A stretch of DNA of 21,875 bases from an uncultured Lachnospiraceae bacterium (GTDB taxonomy: Bacteria; Bacillota; Clostridia; Lachnospirales; Lachnospiraceae): assembly GCA_947628025.1 (NCBI GenBank), contig CANQYH010000017.1, forward strand, positions 1 through 21,875, written 5' to 3'. The notes under the pieces were generated by a model. It was given only the letters and a program-made list of their open reading frames with translations, had not been told where the DNA came from and did not search any database. Positions within the stretch are counted from its first letter, which is position 1. Each line of letters starts with the position of its first letter. Positions 1 through 7,418 of the stretch are shown here, piece by piece. The position numbers and the translations under genes were made by a program.

Positions 1-1
1 C

Positions 2-43
2 ACCGCCATCGGGTTATACTATTGTCTGGTTATAAATCTCTAA
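2..43 (+). CDS. Possible C-terminal tail of a membrane protein (partial, enters from outside the window)
   Basis: Reading from base 2, thirteen codons run to a TAA at 41-43 and give TAIGLYYCLVINL, a hydrophobic stretch that would suit the last membrane segment of a permease. The next ORF resembles the small redox-active disulfide proteins that often follow ArsP/YraQ-type permeases, so a permease tail would fit the context. The stretch is too short for any family assignment and could be open by chance. Confidence 0.22.
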   Translation, partial: TAIGLYYCLVINL

Positions 44-53
44 GTTTTTTCAC

Positions 54-80
54 ACGAACAATGTTCGTAATATAACGAAT
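54..80. promoter_or_regulatory. Dyad, candidate operator (ArsR/SmtB-like style)
   Basis: ACGAAC and GTTCGT form a perfect 6-bp inverted repeat around a 3-base centre at 54-68. A third, near-identical half-site, ACGAAT, follows at 75-80. The dyad sits in an AT-rich leader 27 bases before the ATG of the thioredoxin-like ORF. ArsR-family repressors commonly bind dyads of this size in front of such genes. The assignment to that family is inference, as no regulator gene is visible. Confidence 0.35.
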
Positions 81-95
81 TAAATAAATTAAATC

Positions 96-203
96 ATGGA
101 AATAAAAGTTTTGGGATCCGGTTGCGCCAAATGCAAGACAACCTATGAAATGATCGAAAAGATCGCGGAAGTGCTGAGCGGACAGGAAAGCCCGGAAGAA
201 TGA
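96..203 (+). pseudogene. Truncated thioredoxin-like (redox-active disulfide) protein, 35 aa
   Basis: The ORF starts MEIKVLGSGCAKCKTTYEMI and stops after 35 residues. The opening beta-strand followed by a GCAKC (CxxC) motif and a helix matches the start of the small glutaredoxin/thioredoxin-fold redox-active disulfide proteins, which are normally about 75-110 residues and carry a cis-proline and a C-terminal strand-helix unit. After residue 24 the family pattern is lost (EVLSGQESPEE) and a TGA follows. No continuation of the domain is visible downstream in any frame, which suggests a deletion rather than a simple frameshift. No good Shine-Dalgarno sequence precedes the ATG; the leader is AT-rich. 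An intact short peptide with its own role is possible but less likely. Confidence 0.5.
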
Positions 204-630
204 TCCCGACGCAAGGCAGCCGCAGCCAATCAAGGACAGCGGCCCCCGCGGCCCCGGTCTTTCAAAAGGCCGGTGGACCATGAGCCTCCCGGGGCACGCA
301 GCGGCGGCAAGCCGCCGGGGCTGCGCAGGACCAATGAGAACGAGAGGCACACCGCCGGACTTTTTCAGAAGACTTATTGAAAGAAATAAATGGGCATATA
401 CGCCAAACGCCGCCGGCCCGGACGGGGCTTCGGGACATACGGCAGGTTCTTCCTGCCGCTTCTATCCCGATCCGCCCTCCGTCTCAGGCCTGCGGCGTAT
501 TTTTGTGGTTTTGGTATTTATTCGCTTTTTGCAGGTTCTTACGCCCCGGATGGAAGCGCGTTTGCCGGGTCCGCTCTCCGGAAGAACGTCATCCGGCCGT
601 CTCCGCGCAGGCACTCTGGACGACCTCGCT
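204..630. other. Gene-free, GC-rich, highly foldable segment
   Basis: No reading frame here looks like a protein: the long open frames on both strands are low-complexity Arg/Pro-rich shadows. Two large foldable elements are visible. One at 297-325 has a 12-bp stem (CGCAGC plus GGCGGC, AA loop, with a GGG bulge on the 3' side). The other spans 398-500 and is followed by TTTT. Near-repeats GGACCATGAG (about 275) and GGACCAATGAG (about 328) also occur. The segment lies between the thioredoxin-like remnant and the convergent 3' end of purA, so it may be a structured RNA, a decayed element or a terminator region. Confidence 0.4.
398..504 (+). other. Long nested imperfect hairpin followed by a T-run (candidate structured RNA or terminator)
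   Basis: Five helices nest around one axis. ATACGCC (398-404) pairs with GGCGTAT (494-500), GGCC (415-418) with GGCC (487-490), GACGG (421-425) with CCGTC (479-483), TCGGGA (430-435) with TCCCGA (465-470), and CGGCAGG (440-446) with CCTGCCG (452-458). That gives 29 paired positions in about 103 bases. On the plus strand the outer stem runs directly into TTTT. On the minus strand there is no T-run after the stem, so it is a poor terminator for purA. The pairing was found by eye; no energy was computed. Confidence 0.4.
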
Positions 631-1908
631 CTATCTCCGGTAAATGATCTCGTCCCGCCCCGGTCCGTTGGATACCATCGTGACCGGCGTGCCGATCTCT
701 TTCTCGATGAACTCTACATAATTGCGGCAGTTCTCCGGCAGGTCCTCGTATTTCCGGATGCCGCGGATCTCGCATTTCCAGCCCGGCAGCTTCACATATA
801 CCGGCTTCGCTTTCTCCAGCTTCACGGTCGTCGGGAAATCCTTTGTAACCTGTCCGTCGATCTCGTAACCTACGCACACCGGCAGTTCGTCCAGATACCC
901 CAGCACATCCAGCACCGTCAGCACCGCCTCCGTCGCGCCCTGGACGCGGCACCCGTAACGGGTCGCCACCGCGTCGAACCACCCCATGCGTCTGGGCCGT
1001 CCCGTGGTCGCCCCGTACTCGCCGCCGTCGCCGCCGCGGTTCCGCAGTTCGTCCGCTTCTTCTCCGAAGATCTCGCTGACGAAAGCCCCCGCGCCCACAG
1101 CGCTGGAATAGGCTTTCACCACCGCCGTGATATTGCGGATCTCATAGGGCGGGATCCCTGCGCCGATCGCACCGAACGCCGCCAGCGTGGAAGACGACGT
1201 CACCATCGGGTAGATACCGTGATCCGGGTCTTTCAGCGAACCCAGCTGGCCCTCCAGCAGGATATTCTTCCCCTCTTTCAGCGCCTGGTGCAGATAAGCG
1301 GACACGTCGCACACATACGGCGCGATCATCTCGCGGTACTCATGAAGCGTCTCCAGAAGCTCTGCGGGATCGATGGGCGGCTGATGGTAGAGATGCTCCA
1401 GCATCACATTCTTCAGCTCGCAGACCCGCTGCACTTTCTCTTTCAATGTCTCCTCGTCAAAGAGTTCGCTAACCTGGAAACCAATCTTCGCATATTTATC
1501 GGAATAGAACGGCGCGATGCCAGATTTCGTGGATCCGAACGATTTGCCGGCCAGGCGCGCTTCCTCGTAAGTATCAAACAAAACATGATAAGGCATCAAT
1601 ATCTGCGCCCGGTCGGAAACCAGGATCTTCGGCTTCGGCACGCCCCGGTCCACCAGAGACTGGATCTCGGAGATCAGATACGGGATGTTCAGCGCCACTC
1701 CGTTGCCGATGATGCTGGTCGTATGGCTGTAAAAAACGCCGGACGGAAGCAGATGCAGCGCAAATTTGCCGTATTCATTGATGATCGTGTGGCCCGCGTT
1801 GCTGCCTCCCTGGAAACGGATCACGATATCCGACTCCTTGGCCAGCATATCCGTGATCTTGCCCTTGCCTTCGTCCCCCCAGTTCGCTCCTACGATCGCT
1901 CTTACCAT
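631..1908 (-). CDS. purA: Adenylosuccinate synthetase
   Basis: The enzyme joins IMP and aspartate using GTP to make adenylosuccinate, the first committed step from IMP to AMP, in the cytosol. The 425-residue protein has the family's usual length. The N-terminus MVRAIVGANWGDEGKGK contains the GDEGKGK loop (residues 11-17) with the catalytic Asp12, and NAGH supplies the catalytic His40. Later segments include GQLGSLKD, TSSSTLA and the IMP/GTP-binding GATTGRPRRMGWFD. An in-frame start further upstream (1992) exists, but the ATG at 1908 is chosen because AGGAGG lies at the right distance before it and the family begins there. The gene is monocistronic: it has its own promoter, and comEC ends 145 bases upstream. 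Confidence 0.97.
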   Translation of the reverse strand: MVRAIVGANWGDEGKGKITDMLAKESDIVIRFQGGSNAGHTIINEYGKFALHLLPSGVFYSHTTSIIGNGVALNIPYLISEIQSLVDRGVPKPKILVSDRAQILMPYHVLFDTYEEARLAGKSFGSTKSGIAPFYSDKYAKIGFQVSELFDEETLKEKVQRVCELKNVMLEHLYHQPPIDPAELLETLHEYREMIAPYVCDVSAYLHQALKEGKNILLEGQLGSLKDPDHGIYPMVTSSSTLAAFGAIGAGIPPYEIRNITAVVKAYSSAVGAGAFVSEIFGEEADELRNRGGDGGEYGATTGRPRRMGWFDAVATRYGCRVQGATEAVLTVLDVLGYLDELPVCVGYEIDGQVTKDFPTTVKLEKAKPVYVKLPGWKCEIRGIRKYEDLPENCRNYVEFIEKEIGTPVTMVSNGPGRDEIIYRR

Positions 1909-1997
1909 GTATATTTCCTCCTTACTGGTACTCAATTTCTGCAAATACCGCCGGCTCTCGCCGCCCCCGCAATTTCCCGGTTTTCGCAGCAAGTAAC

Positions 1998-2026
1998 AGT
2001 ATATAAGAAAACCCTGGAAAATGCAA
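1998..2026 (-). promoter_or_regulatory. purA promoter (SigA-type)
   Basis: On the minus strand TTGCAT (complement of 2021-2026) and TATACT (complement of 1998-2003) are separated by exactly 17 bases. They lie about 90 bases upstream of the purA start, in the gap after comEC. I saw no purine-regulator box or riboswitch-like fold in the leader. Confidence 0.75.
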
Positions 2027-2053
2027 GGAAATTCTTAAAAAGATTGCGGCGCG

Positions 2054-4972
2054 TCAGGGCGGCAGCATGGTCTGCGCCCGGATGCTGGTCCCGTCCGTGG
2101 ACAGGATCACCGCTCCCCGCTCCATCGTCAGGAAGCATGCGATGTTCCTCTCCGCCAGCCGCTCCATCGTGTCCGCTCCCGGGTGTCCGTACCGGTTCCC
2201 CTCGCCGCAGGAAATGACCGCCCACCGCGGCTTCACATAGTCCAGAAACTCCGTACAGCTGGAATAATTGGAACCGTGGTGCGCCGCTTTCAGCACCTGC
2301 ACCGGGCCGGACAGCGCTCCCGCCGCCTGCGTTTCCCGAAGCCAACGGCGCTCTCCCTCCTCTCCGATGTCTCCGGTCAGCAAAAACCGGGCGTTCCCGC
2401 AGGTCACCTCCAAAAGGAGGGAATGGTCGTTGGTCTCCTGCCGGTAACGCGCATCGCCCGCGTAGAGGCAGCGGAGCCGGAATGCCGGGTCCGGGCGCGA
2501 ACGCGATTCCCCGTCCGGCATGTTTCGCGAACTGCCAATGCCCTTTTGTATCTTCTCCGGCGTGCCGCCTTCCGCTTCGAGATTGTCCCGGCCGCTTTCC
2601 ATGCTTTCTGCCGTTCCTGTCAGGAGCCTGATCTTTGTCAGGATTCCGGTCCCCGTCAGAATTCCAGTCCCTGTCAAAATCCCGGTCCTCGTCAGGATTC
2701 CAGTCCCCGTCAGGATCCCGGCCTCTGTCATGGTCCCGGTCTCCGCCATAAACCCGTTCTCCGCCATAGTCCCGGTCTCCGTCATAAATCCTGCCCCCGC
2801 GATCTCGTCTCCGGCTTTCATCCAGCGCACCTGCGTACCCGCCGACTCCGCCAGCCGCACCAGTTCCCCGTATTTATCGTCTCCCTGTCCCAGCACCGGC
2901 AGGACCAGCTCCCGGATATGGATCTCCCCGCTCTCCAAAAGCTCCCGGATCCCGGAAATATGATCCTCGTCCCCATGGCTGATGATCGCGAAATCTACCT
3001 CTCCGATCCCGCTGTATTTCAGAAACGGTTCCAGGACCCGCTCTCCCAGCTCTTTCCGGTCGGTGCTGCCGCCGTCGATCAGAATGACCAGGCTCCCGCT
3101 TTCCAGACAGATCCCGTCGCCCTGTCCCACATCGAGAAACGTCGCCCGCAGCCCCGCAACCTGCAGAGGACGCAGCAGGAAAAATCCGCCCAGAAGCACG
3201 GCGCTCAGCGTCAGCCACCGCGCGCAGGAGAACAGACCGGGCCGCACACCGCTGCCGCCAGGCGTTGTCCGCCGATGGTCTTCCGCAGTCGTCCCTGCGC
3301 CCCGCGTCCCCGGCTCGTTCTCTTCCGCTCCGCCGCTTCGTTCCTGCTCCTCCTTTCTCCTGGCCGCGCTCCATTTGGCCCAGACCAAAAGCGTCCCCCA
3401 CAGCGCAGCATAGGCCAGAAGCTGCCGCGTTTCCGGCCGCCCCATGACCTGCACCGCTCCGGGCGCCTGCTCGAAGACCCGGCACAATTCCTCATACAAA
3501 ACCAGTATATAATGTCCCGTCCCGACGGCAAAGCGTCCCAGCGGCAGCCAGACCGCACCGCACAGGATCCCGGCCAGCCCCGACAGCAGCACGTATCCCA
3601 TCAGCGGGATCACCACCAGATTTAGTATCGTCCCGTAAACCGGATACTCAAAATAATGATATACGATCACCGGAAAGGTTACCGCCTGGATCGTCAGGCC
3701 CACCAGCAGGGTCTGACTCAGGCCCCGCGGCGGCGACATCCATTTCTCCAACACAGGATAGACCATGCCGATGGCCAGCACCGCCCCAAACGACAGCTGG
3801 AACCCGGCCTGCCAGAGCAGCGCCGGGGACTGCCAGAGCAAAAGCAGGGCCGCGGCCGAAAGCGCCGAGAGCAGGTCGTAGGTCCGCCCCAGCTTATCCG
3901 CCGCCAGCTGAAAACAGATCATCGTCACGGCCCGGACCACGCTGGCCGAGCCGCCTGTCAGAATCCCGTAGCTGACCGTCAAAAACGCCGCCAGCGCACC
4001 GGACCAACCGAATCCCAGTCCACATTTCCGCAGCAGACGGTAAAATCCCATTCCGATCAGCGAGACATGGAGTCCGCTGACCGCCAGCAGATGGGAGATG
4101 CCGTTTTTCTGGTAAAGCTCCCGCACCCGCTCCGGCAGCGCGCTCTTGTCCCCCAGCGCTACCGCCTGGAAAACGCCCTGATCGTCGGGTTCGCAGACCT
4201 GCGTCAGGATCGCAGCCGCCCGGCGCTTCAGCCGGAAGAGCCCATCCAGATACGGAGAATAAGCGTCGTCCTCGACCCGCAGATCTTCGCCGAACATACG
4301 CCCCTCAACGCCCAGGCTGTGGTAATAACTCTTGTAATCGAATTCTCCCGGATTTCTGGCAGGACTCATCCGCTCCAGCTTCCCACTGGCCGACACCCTC
4401 ATCCCGATGCGCAACGCTCCCTCATCCGGCGCTTCGTCCAGATAGACCAGGATCGTGCCGCCGTAATCCATGAGTGCCGCCCTTTCCCCGGTTTCCGGAT
4501 CCCCGGTCTTCTCTGTTTCCGGTATCCGGCCTCCGCCGCGCGTTTCCGGTATCGCCTGCCCGCCGGCTGCCTCCGCCGTCCACCGCTTTTCTTCATACAG
4601 CACCGTATCCGCCATTTCCAGCACAGCTTCATAGGTACTCCCGTTCCCGGGCCGGATATCCCGCAGGATCCCGGCAATGCGCACTTCCCTGTCCTCCGCC
4701 AGCGCAGCGATCCTCTCGTATCCTTCTGCCTGAATCTGGTCCCAGCCAAGCCTCCCGGCTCCTGCCGCCGCAAACAGAAAAAGCGGCAGGACCCACCAGA
4801 TAAGGCCGCTGCCGCTTGCTTTCACGTTCCCTTTTCGTTTCTGATCATTCCACAGGACAAAGACCCCGATCATGATGGCGATTGGGATCACTGCCTGAAG
4901 CTCCACGGGCAGCAACAACCATACCTCTCCAAGTACGAATCCTCCTGCTGCGTATACCAGTGGACGTTTCAA
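2054..4972 (-). CDS. comEC: ComEC/Rec2-type DNA-uptake channel protein with a repeat insertion
   Basis: A 972-residue membrane protein of the ComEC family, which moves single-stranded DNA across the cytoplasmic membrane during transformation. The order is N-terminal membrane segments and a DUF4131-like soluble domain, the Competence-domain core (LLAVSGLHVSLIGMGFYRLL and many membrane helices), then a C-terminal metallo-beta-lactamase domain with DVGQGDG (about residue 614), SHGDEDH (about 667), LTGD and HHGS. Between SHGDEDH and NDHSLLLEV lies an insertion of roughly 95 residues, mostly hexapeptide repeats, not usual for the family. The start is TTG at 4972, just after the lipoprotein stop codon; AGGAGG lies inside that upstream gene, so translation is probably coupled. 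Other competence genes are not in the window, so a role in natural transformation is unproven. Confidence 0.93.
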   Translation of the reverse strand: MKRPLVYAAGGFVLGEVWLLLPVELQAVIPIAIMIGVFVLWNDQKRKGNVKASGSGLIWWVLPLFLFAAAGAGRLGWDQIQAEGYERIAALAEDREVRIAGILRDIRPGNGSTYEAVLEMADTVLYEEKRWTAEAAGGQAIPETRGGGRIPETEKTGDPETGERAALMDYGGTILVYLDEAPDEGALRIGMRVSASGKLERMSPARNPGEFDYKSYYHSLGVEGRMFGEDLRVEDDAYSPYLDGLFRLKRRAAAILTQVCEPDDQGVFQAVALGDKSALPERVRELYQKNGISHLLAVSGLHVSLIGMGFYRLLRKCGLGFGWSGALAAFLTVSYGILTGGSASVVRAVTMICFQLAADKLGRTYDLLSALSAAALLLLWQSPALLWQAGFQLSFGAVLAIGMVYPVLEKWMSPPRGLSQTLLVGLTIQAVTFPVIVYHYFEYPVYGTILNLVVIPLMGYVLLSGLAGILCGAVWLPLGRFAVGTGHYILVLYEELCRVFEQAPGAVQVMGRPETRQLLAYAALWGTLLVWAKWSAARRKEEQERSGGAEENEPGTRGAGTTAEDHRRTTPGGSGVRPGLFSCARWLTLSAVLLGGFFLLRPLQVAGLRATFLDVGQGDGICLESGSLVILIDGGSTDRKELGERVLEPFLKYSGIGEVDFAIISHGDEDHISGIRELLESGEIHIRELVLPVLGQGDDKYGELVRLAESAGTQVRWMKAGDEIAGAGFMTETGTMAENGFMAETGTMTEAGILTGTGILTRTGILTGTGILTGTGILTKIRLLTGTAESMESGRDNLEAEGGTPEKIQKGIGSSRNMPDGESRSRPDPAFRLRCLYAGDARYRQETNDHSLLLEVTCGNARFLLTGDIGEEGERRWLRETQAAGALSGPVQVLKAAHHGSNYSSCTEFLDYVKPRWAVISCGEGNRYGHPGADTMERLAERNIACFLTMERGAVILSTDGTSIRAQTMLPP
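2619..2798 (-). repeat. 18-bp tandem repeat (minisatellite) inside comEC, about 10 units
   Basis: Unit boundaries marked by GTCA or GCCA recur at 2619, 2637, 2655, 2673, 2691, 2709, 2727, 2745, 2763 and 2781, exactly 18 bases apart. Central units are nearly identical; the outer ones are degenerate. On the coding strand each unit gives six residues of the type TGTGIL or AETGTM. Because 18 is divisible by three, gain or loss of units would keep comEC in frame. Confidence 0.9.
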
Positions 4973-4974
4973 TC

Positions 4975-5916
4975 CTATTGTTCTGCTCCTCCTATTTCCA
5001 GATTTCTCTCAAACTGCTCGTTCAGGGAGATCACATCTCTGAACATCACATCCGACGAACCGTTGATCGTGATCTGCACCCGGTTCACCGTCGACAATTC
5101 GCAGAGAGAGTTTACGATCGAATAGATCGGTATGTACTCCTTTACCTCCAGCAAACTGTTTACAAATGCGCTGTCAAAATTGATATAACATACATTTTCA
5201 TTGACCGACACGTTCAGGAGTTTGGAGTCCGGCGGGATCGTCGCGAACCTCCCCTCCGTCTGCGGTCCCTTGATCAGTTCCTCCACGATCAGCCGCTCCA
5301 GCGAAGTGTTGATGCTGTGAACCACCTCCCGCTCCTCCGGCACCAGCTTTCCGCCGGTCTCATCCGCAAAGAACAGAAGCAGCTGGCTCCGCTCGAACGT
5401 ATTGACGTCGCTGATGCTCTCCACGAAATCCGTATCCGCCATCCGGCCCACAGGCTGTCCATCCTGGTTTACCAGCGGCTGATCCGCCACATAGATGGAG
5501 ATATAATCGATCCCGTCGATCTGCGTCATCGTCTTGGTCAGCGCAGCCCGGCACAGGATCTCCCGCGTAGGCCCCATATTGGTCCGGTCGCTGTATCCCG
5601 CGTCGAAATACAGATACAGCACATTCTGTTCCTGCCTGTAACCCTGATAACCTACTTTGCTGGACAGGGCTACATGGCTGTCCACATCGTTGGGAGCGGT
5701 CATAAACTGCTCCATCAGTTCCGCTATGATTTCATCGCCGATCACCGTATTGGTCTTATATTCCTGGGACGACAGCCCTGTCCCGGAATTATTTAGATAA
5801 TACACGCGGTAAGCCGCCGCCATGTCCTCCTGTTCCGTTTCTTCTGCGCCGCAGCCTGATATCGCCAGAATACCCACCAGGAACAGCAGCGCCAAGATCG
5901 TAACCCTGTATCTCAT
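4975..5916 (-). CDS. GerM-domain lipoprotein (two GerM domains)
   Basis: A 313-residue exported lipoprotein. Residues 1-21 form a short signal peptide (MRYRVTILALLFLVGILAISG) ending in an ISGC lipobox with the lipidated Cys22. Two GerM-like units follow, roughly residues 45-170 and 195-305; the second contains the typical segments ERLIVEELIKGP and LLNVSVNENVCYINFD. GerM domains occur in spore-germination proteins and in lipoproteins beside sensor kinases; the exact function is not known. GGGAGG precedes the ATG. The gene sits 11 bases after the histidine kinase and only 2 bases before comEC, so the three are very probably one transcript. The protein may tune the neighbouring kinase from outside the membrane, which is inference. 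Confidence 0.88.
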   Translation of the reverse strand: MRYRVTILALLFLVGILAISGCGAEETEQEDMAAAYRVYYLNNSGTGLSSQEYKTNTVIGDEIIAELMEQFMTAPNDVDSHVALSSKVGYQGYRQEQNVLYLYFDAGYSDRTNMGPTREILCRAALTKTMTQIDGIDYISIYVADQPLVNQDGQPVGRMADTDFVESISDVNTFERSQLLLFFADETGGKLVPEEREVVHSINTSLERLIVEELIKGPQTEGRFATIPPDSKLLNVSVNENVCYINFDSAFVNSLLEVKEYIPIYSIVNSLCELSTVNRVQITINGSSDVMFRDVISLNEQFERNLEIGGAEQ

Positions 5917-5927
5917 AACCTGCCTCC

Positions 5928-7376
5928 CTAGTATATATAGGTTAATGGGATCCGCACCGTAAACGTGGAGCCCTCCCCCTCTTTGCTCAGCAGCCGGATC
6001 GCTCCGTAATGCATCAGCACCACATTCTTCGTGATCGCCAGTCCCAGCCCCGTCCCTCCGGTCTCTCTGGACCTGGCCTTATCGACCCGGTAAAACCGCT
6101 CGAACACATGCTCCTGTTTATCCTCCGGGATGCCGATGCCCGAATCCGCCACCCGGATATAAAAATATTTATGGTCCGCGTCCAGCGTCACCCGCACCCA
6201 GCCGTTGTCCACATTGTACTTGATCGCGTTCTCCACCAGATTGCTGATGGCCAGGGAAAGCTTCGTCTCGTCCACGTCCGCTTTCACCTCGCGGATGCTC
6301 TCATAAATCAACTCCACGTTCCGCTTGTCGGCAATGGGCCCCAGACGCTTCAGGATCTGCTGCACCAGGGCGTTGATATCCACCTGGCTCACGTTCAGCT
6401 CCGCCACCGACTGGTCCATCTTTACCATGGACAGCAGATCGTCCACGATCTTGCTCTCCCGGTCGATCTCGTCGGAAATGTCGGACATGAACTCCCGGTA
6501 CAGCTCCACCGGGGCCTCCTCCATGCTCATCAGCGAGTCTGCCAGAACCCGGATCGAAGTGATCGGCGTTTTCAGCTCATGGGACACATTGGCCACAAAT
6601 TCCTCCCTGGACTGATCGATGGTCTGCAGCTTCGTCTTGGTCTTCTGGATCGCTTCGGAAATCTTTTTCGTCTCCCGGTAGGTATTCTCCGAAACGTTCT
6701 CGCCCATGCTCCCCTCCGCCATACGGTCCAGGGACGCCTGCAGATGGTCGAACGGCCTCACCAGCAGCGAAGCCAGCAGCGCGCCCGCGATCACCAGCAT
6801 CAAAAACGCCACGATCGTGAAAAACCGCGCCTTTTCCTCGACGCTGTCCACATTGGACAGGATATTCTCCGTGGAGGCGATCGTCAGGAGCACGCCCACG
6901 ATGTTCCGGTCCGCGGTATTATCATAGATCGGCGCCGTCACCGCGAAATACTGCTTCTCGTCCTCCCGCAGCATACTGTTCTCCCCCTGGAAGCACCGCA
7001 TCACCGGCTCCGACACATTGATCTTTCCCTCGGCCAGCTTAAACGTATCCTTGACGATGCGGAAATTCTGATCCACGATCACGATCCTGCCGTTAAAGAT
7101 GTCCGCGATCGTATCCAGCTCCTTGTTCAGCAGCGCGTCCCTGCCGGGCGAAAGCAGATACTCCGCCCTTGTCAGCCGGTCGCTGGTGATCAGGCACTGG
7201 TTCTGCACCTCTATGACCCTGCCGTCGATCTGCGTCTGCTGGAACGAACGGTTCATCACAAATCTCTGCAGGATCATCGGCAGCAGTCCAATCACCAGAA
7301 ACAACAGAAACAGCGGCGCCCGCATACTGACCGCATGCTTTCCGAATTTTTCACTTTTCCAAAATCGTAATGTCAA
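5928..7376 (-). CDS. Membrane sensor histidine kinase (PhoR/WalK/ResE-like)
   Basis: A 482-residue sensor kinase. It has a membrane segment at about 20-40, an extracellular sensor of about 145 residues, a second membrane segment at about 185-207, and a HAMP region. A HisKA domain follows with SHELKTP (phospho-acceptor His near 265), then an HATPase domain with NLVENAIKYN (N box, about 384), DSGIGIPED (G1, about 413) and GGTGLGLAI (G2, about 443). The start is TTG at 7376, chosen because GAGGGGG lies 6 bases upstream; the first internal ATG (7325) would cut into the membrane-proximal N-terminus. The usual partner, an OmpR-type response regulator directly upstream, is missing: the ABC exporter gene ends 42 bases away. 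It is probably co-transcribed with the GerM lipoprotein and comEC. Confidence 0.93.
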   Translation of the reverse strand: MTLRFWKSEKFGKHAVSMRAPLFLLFLVIGLLPMILQRFVMNRSFQQTQIDGRVIEVQNQCLITSDRLTRAEYLLSPGRDALLNKELDTIADIFNGRIVIVDQNFRIVKDTFKLAEGKINVSEPVMRCFQGENSMLREDEKQYFAVTAPIYDNTADRNIVGVLLTIASTENILSNVDSVEEKARFFTIVAFLMLVIAGALLASLLVRPFDHLQASLDRMAEGSMGENVSENTYRETKKISEAIQKTKTKLQTIDQSREEFVANVSHELKTPITSIRVLADSLMSMEEAPVELYREFMSDISDEIDRESKIVDDLLSMVKMDQSVAELNVSQVDINALVQQILKRLGPIADKRNVELIYESIREVKADVDETKLSLAISNLVENAIKYNVDNGWVRVTLDADHKYFYIRVADSGIGIPEDKQEHVFERFYRVDKARSRETGGTGLGLAITKNVVLMHYGAIRLLSKEGEGSTFTVRIPLTYIY

Positions 7377-7418
7377 GATCGTCCCCCTCGCTCTGCTCGT
7401 TCACCGGATCCAGGGCCG

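Noticed and set aside
30..350. 106-residue minus-strand frame at the left edge
   Set aside because: It crosses the thioredoxin-like ORF and the foldable GC-rich segment in antisense, has no domain, and shows no ribosome binding site.
280..2217. 645-residue open frame on the plus strand
   Set aside because: It lies antisense to purA in GC-rich DNA, reads as Arg/Pro/His-rich sequence without any domain, and purA on the other strand is unmistakable.
2619..2798. CRISPR array or other spaced-repeat array
   Set aside because: The units are contiguous 18-base repeats without spacers, lie inside an open comEC frame and encode hexapeptides.
2183..3625. 480-residue plus-strand frame with short repeats
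   Set aside because: It is antisense to comEC; its apparent repeats are only the complement of the comEC 18-bp tandem repeat.
3656..5125. 489-residue plus-strand frame
   Set aside because: It is antisense to comEC and the lipoprotein gene, with low-complexity Arg/Gln/Pro composition and no recognisable motif.
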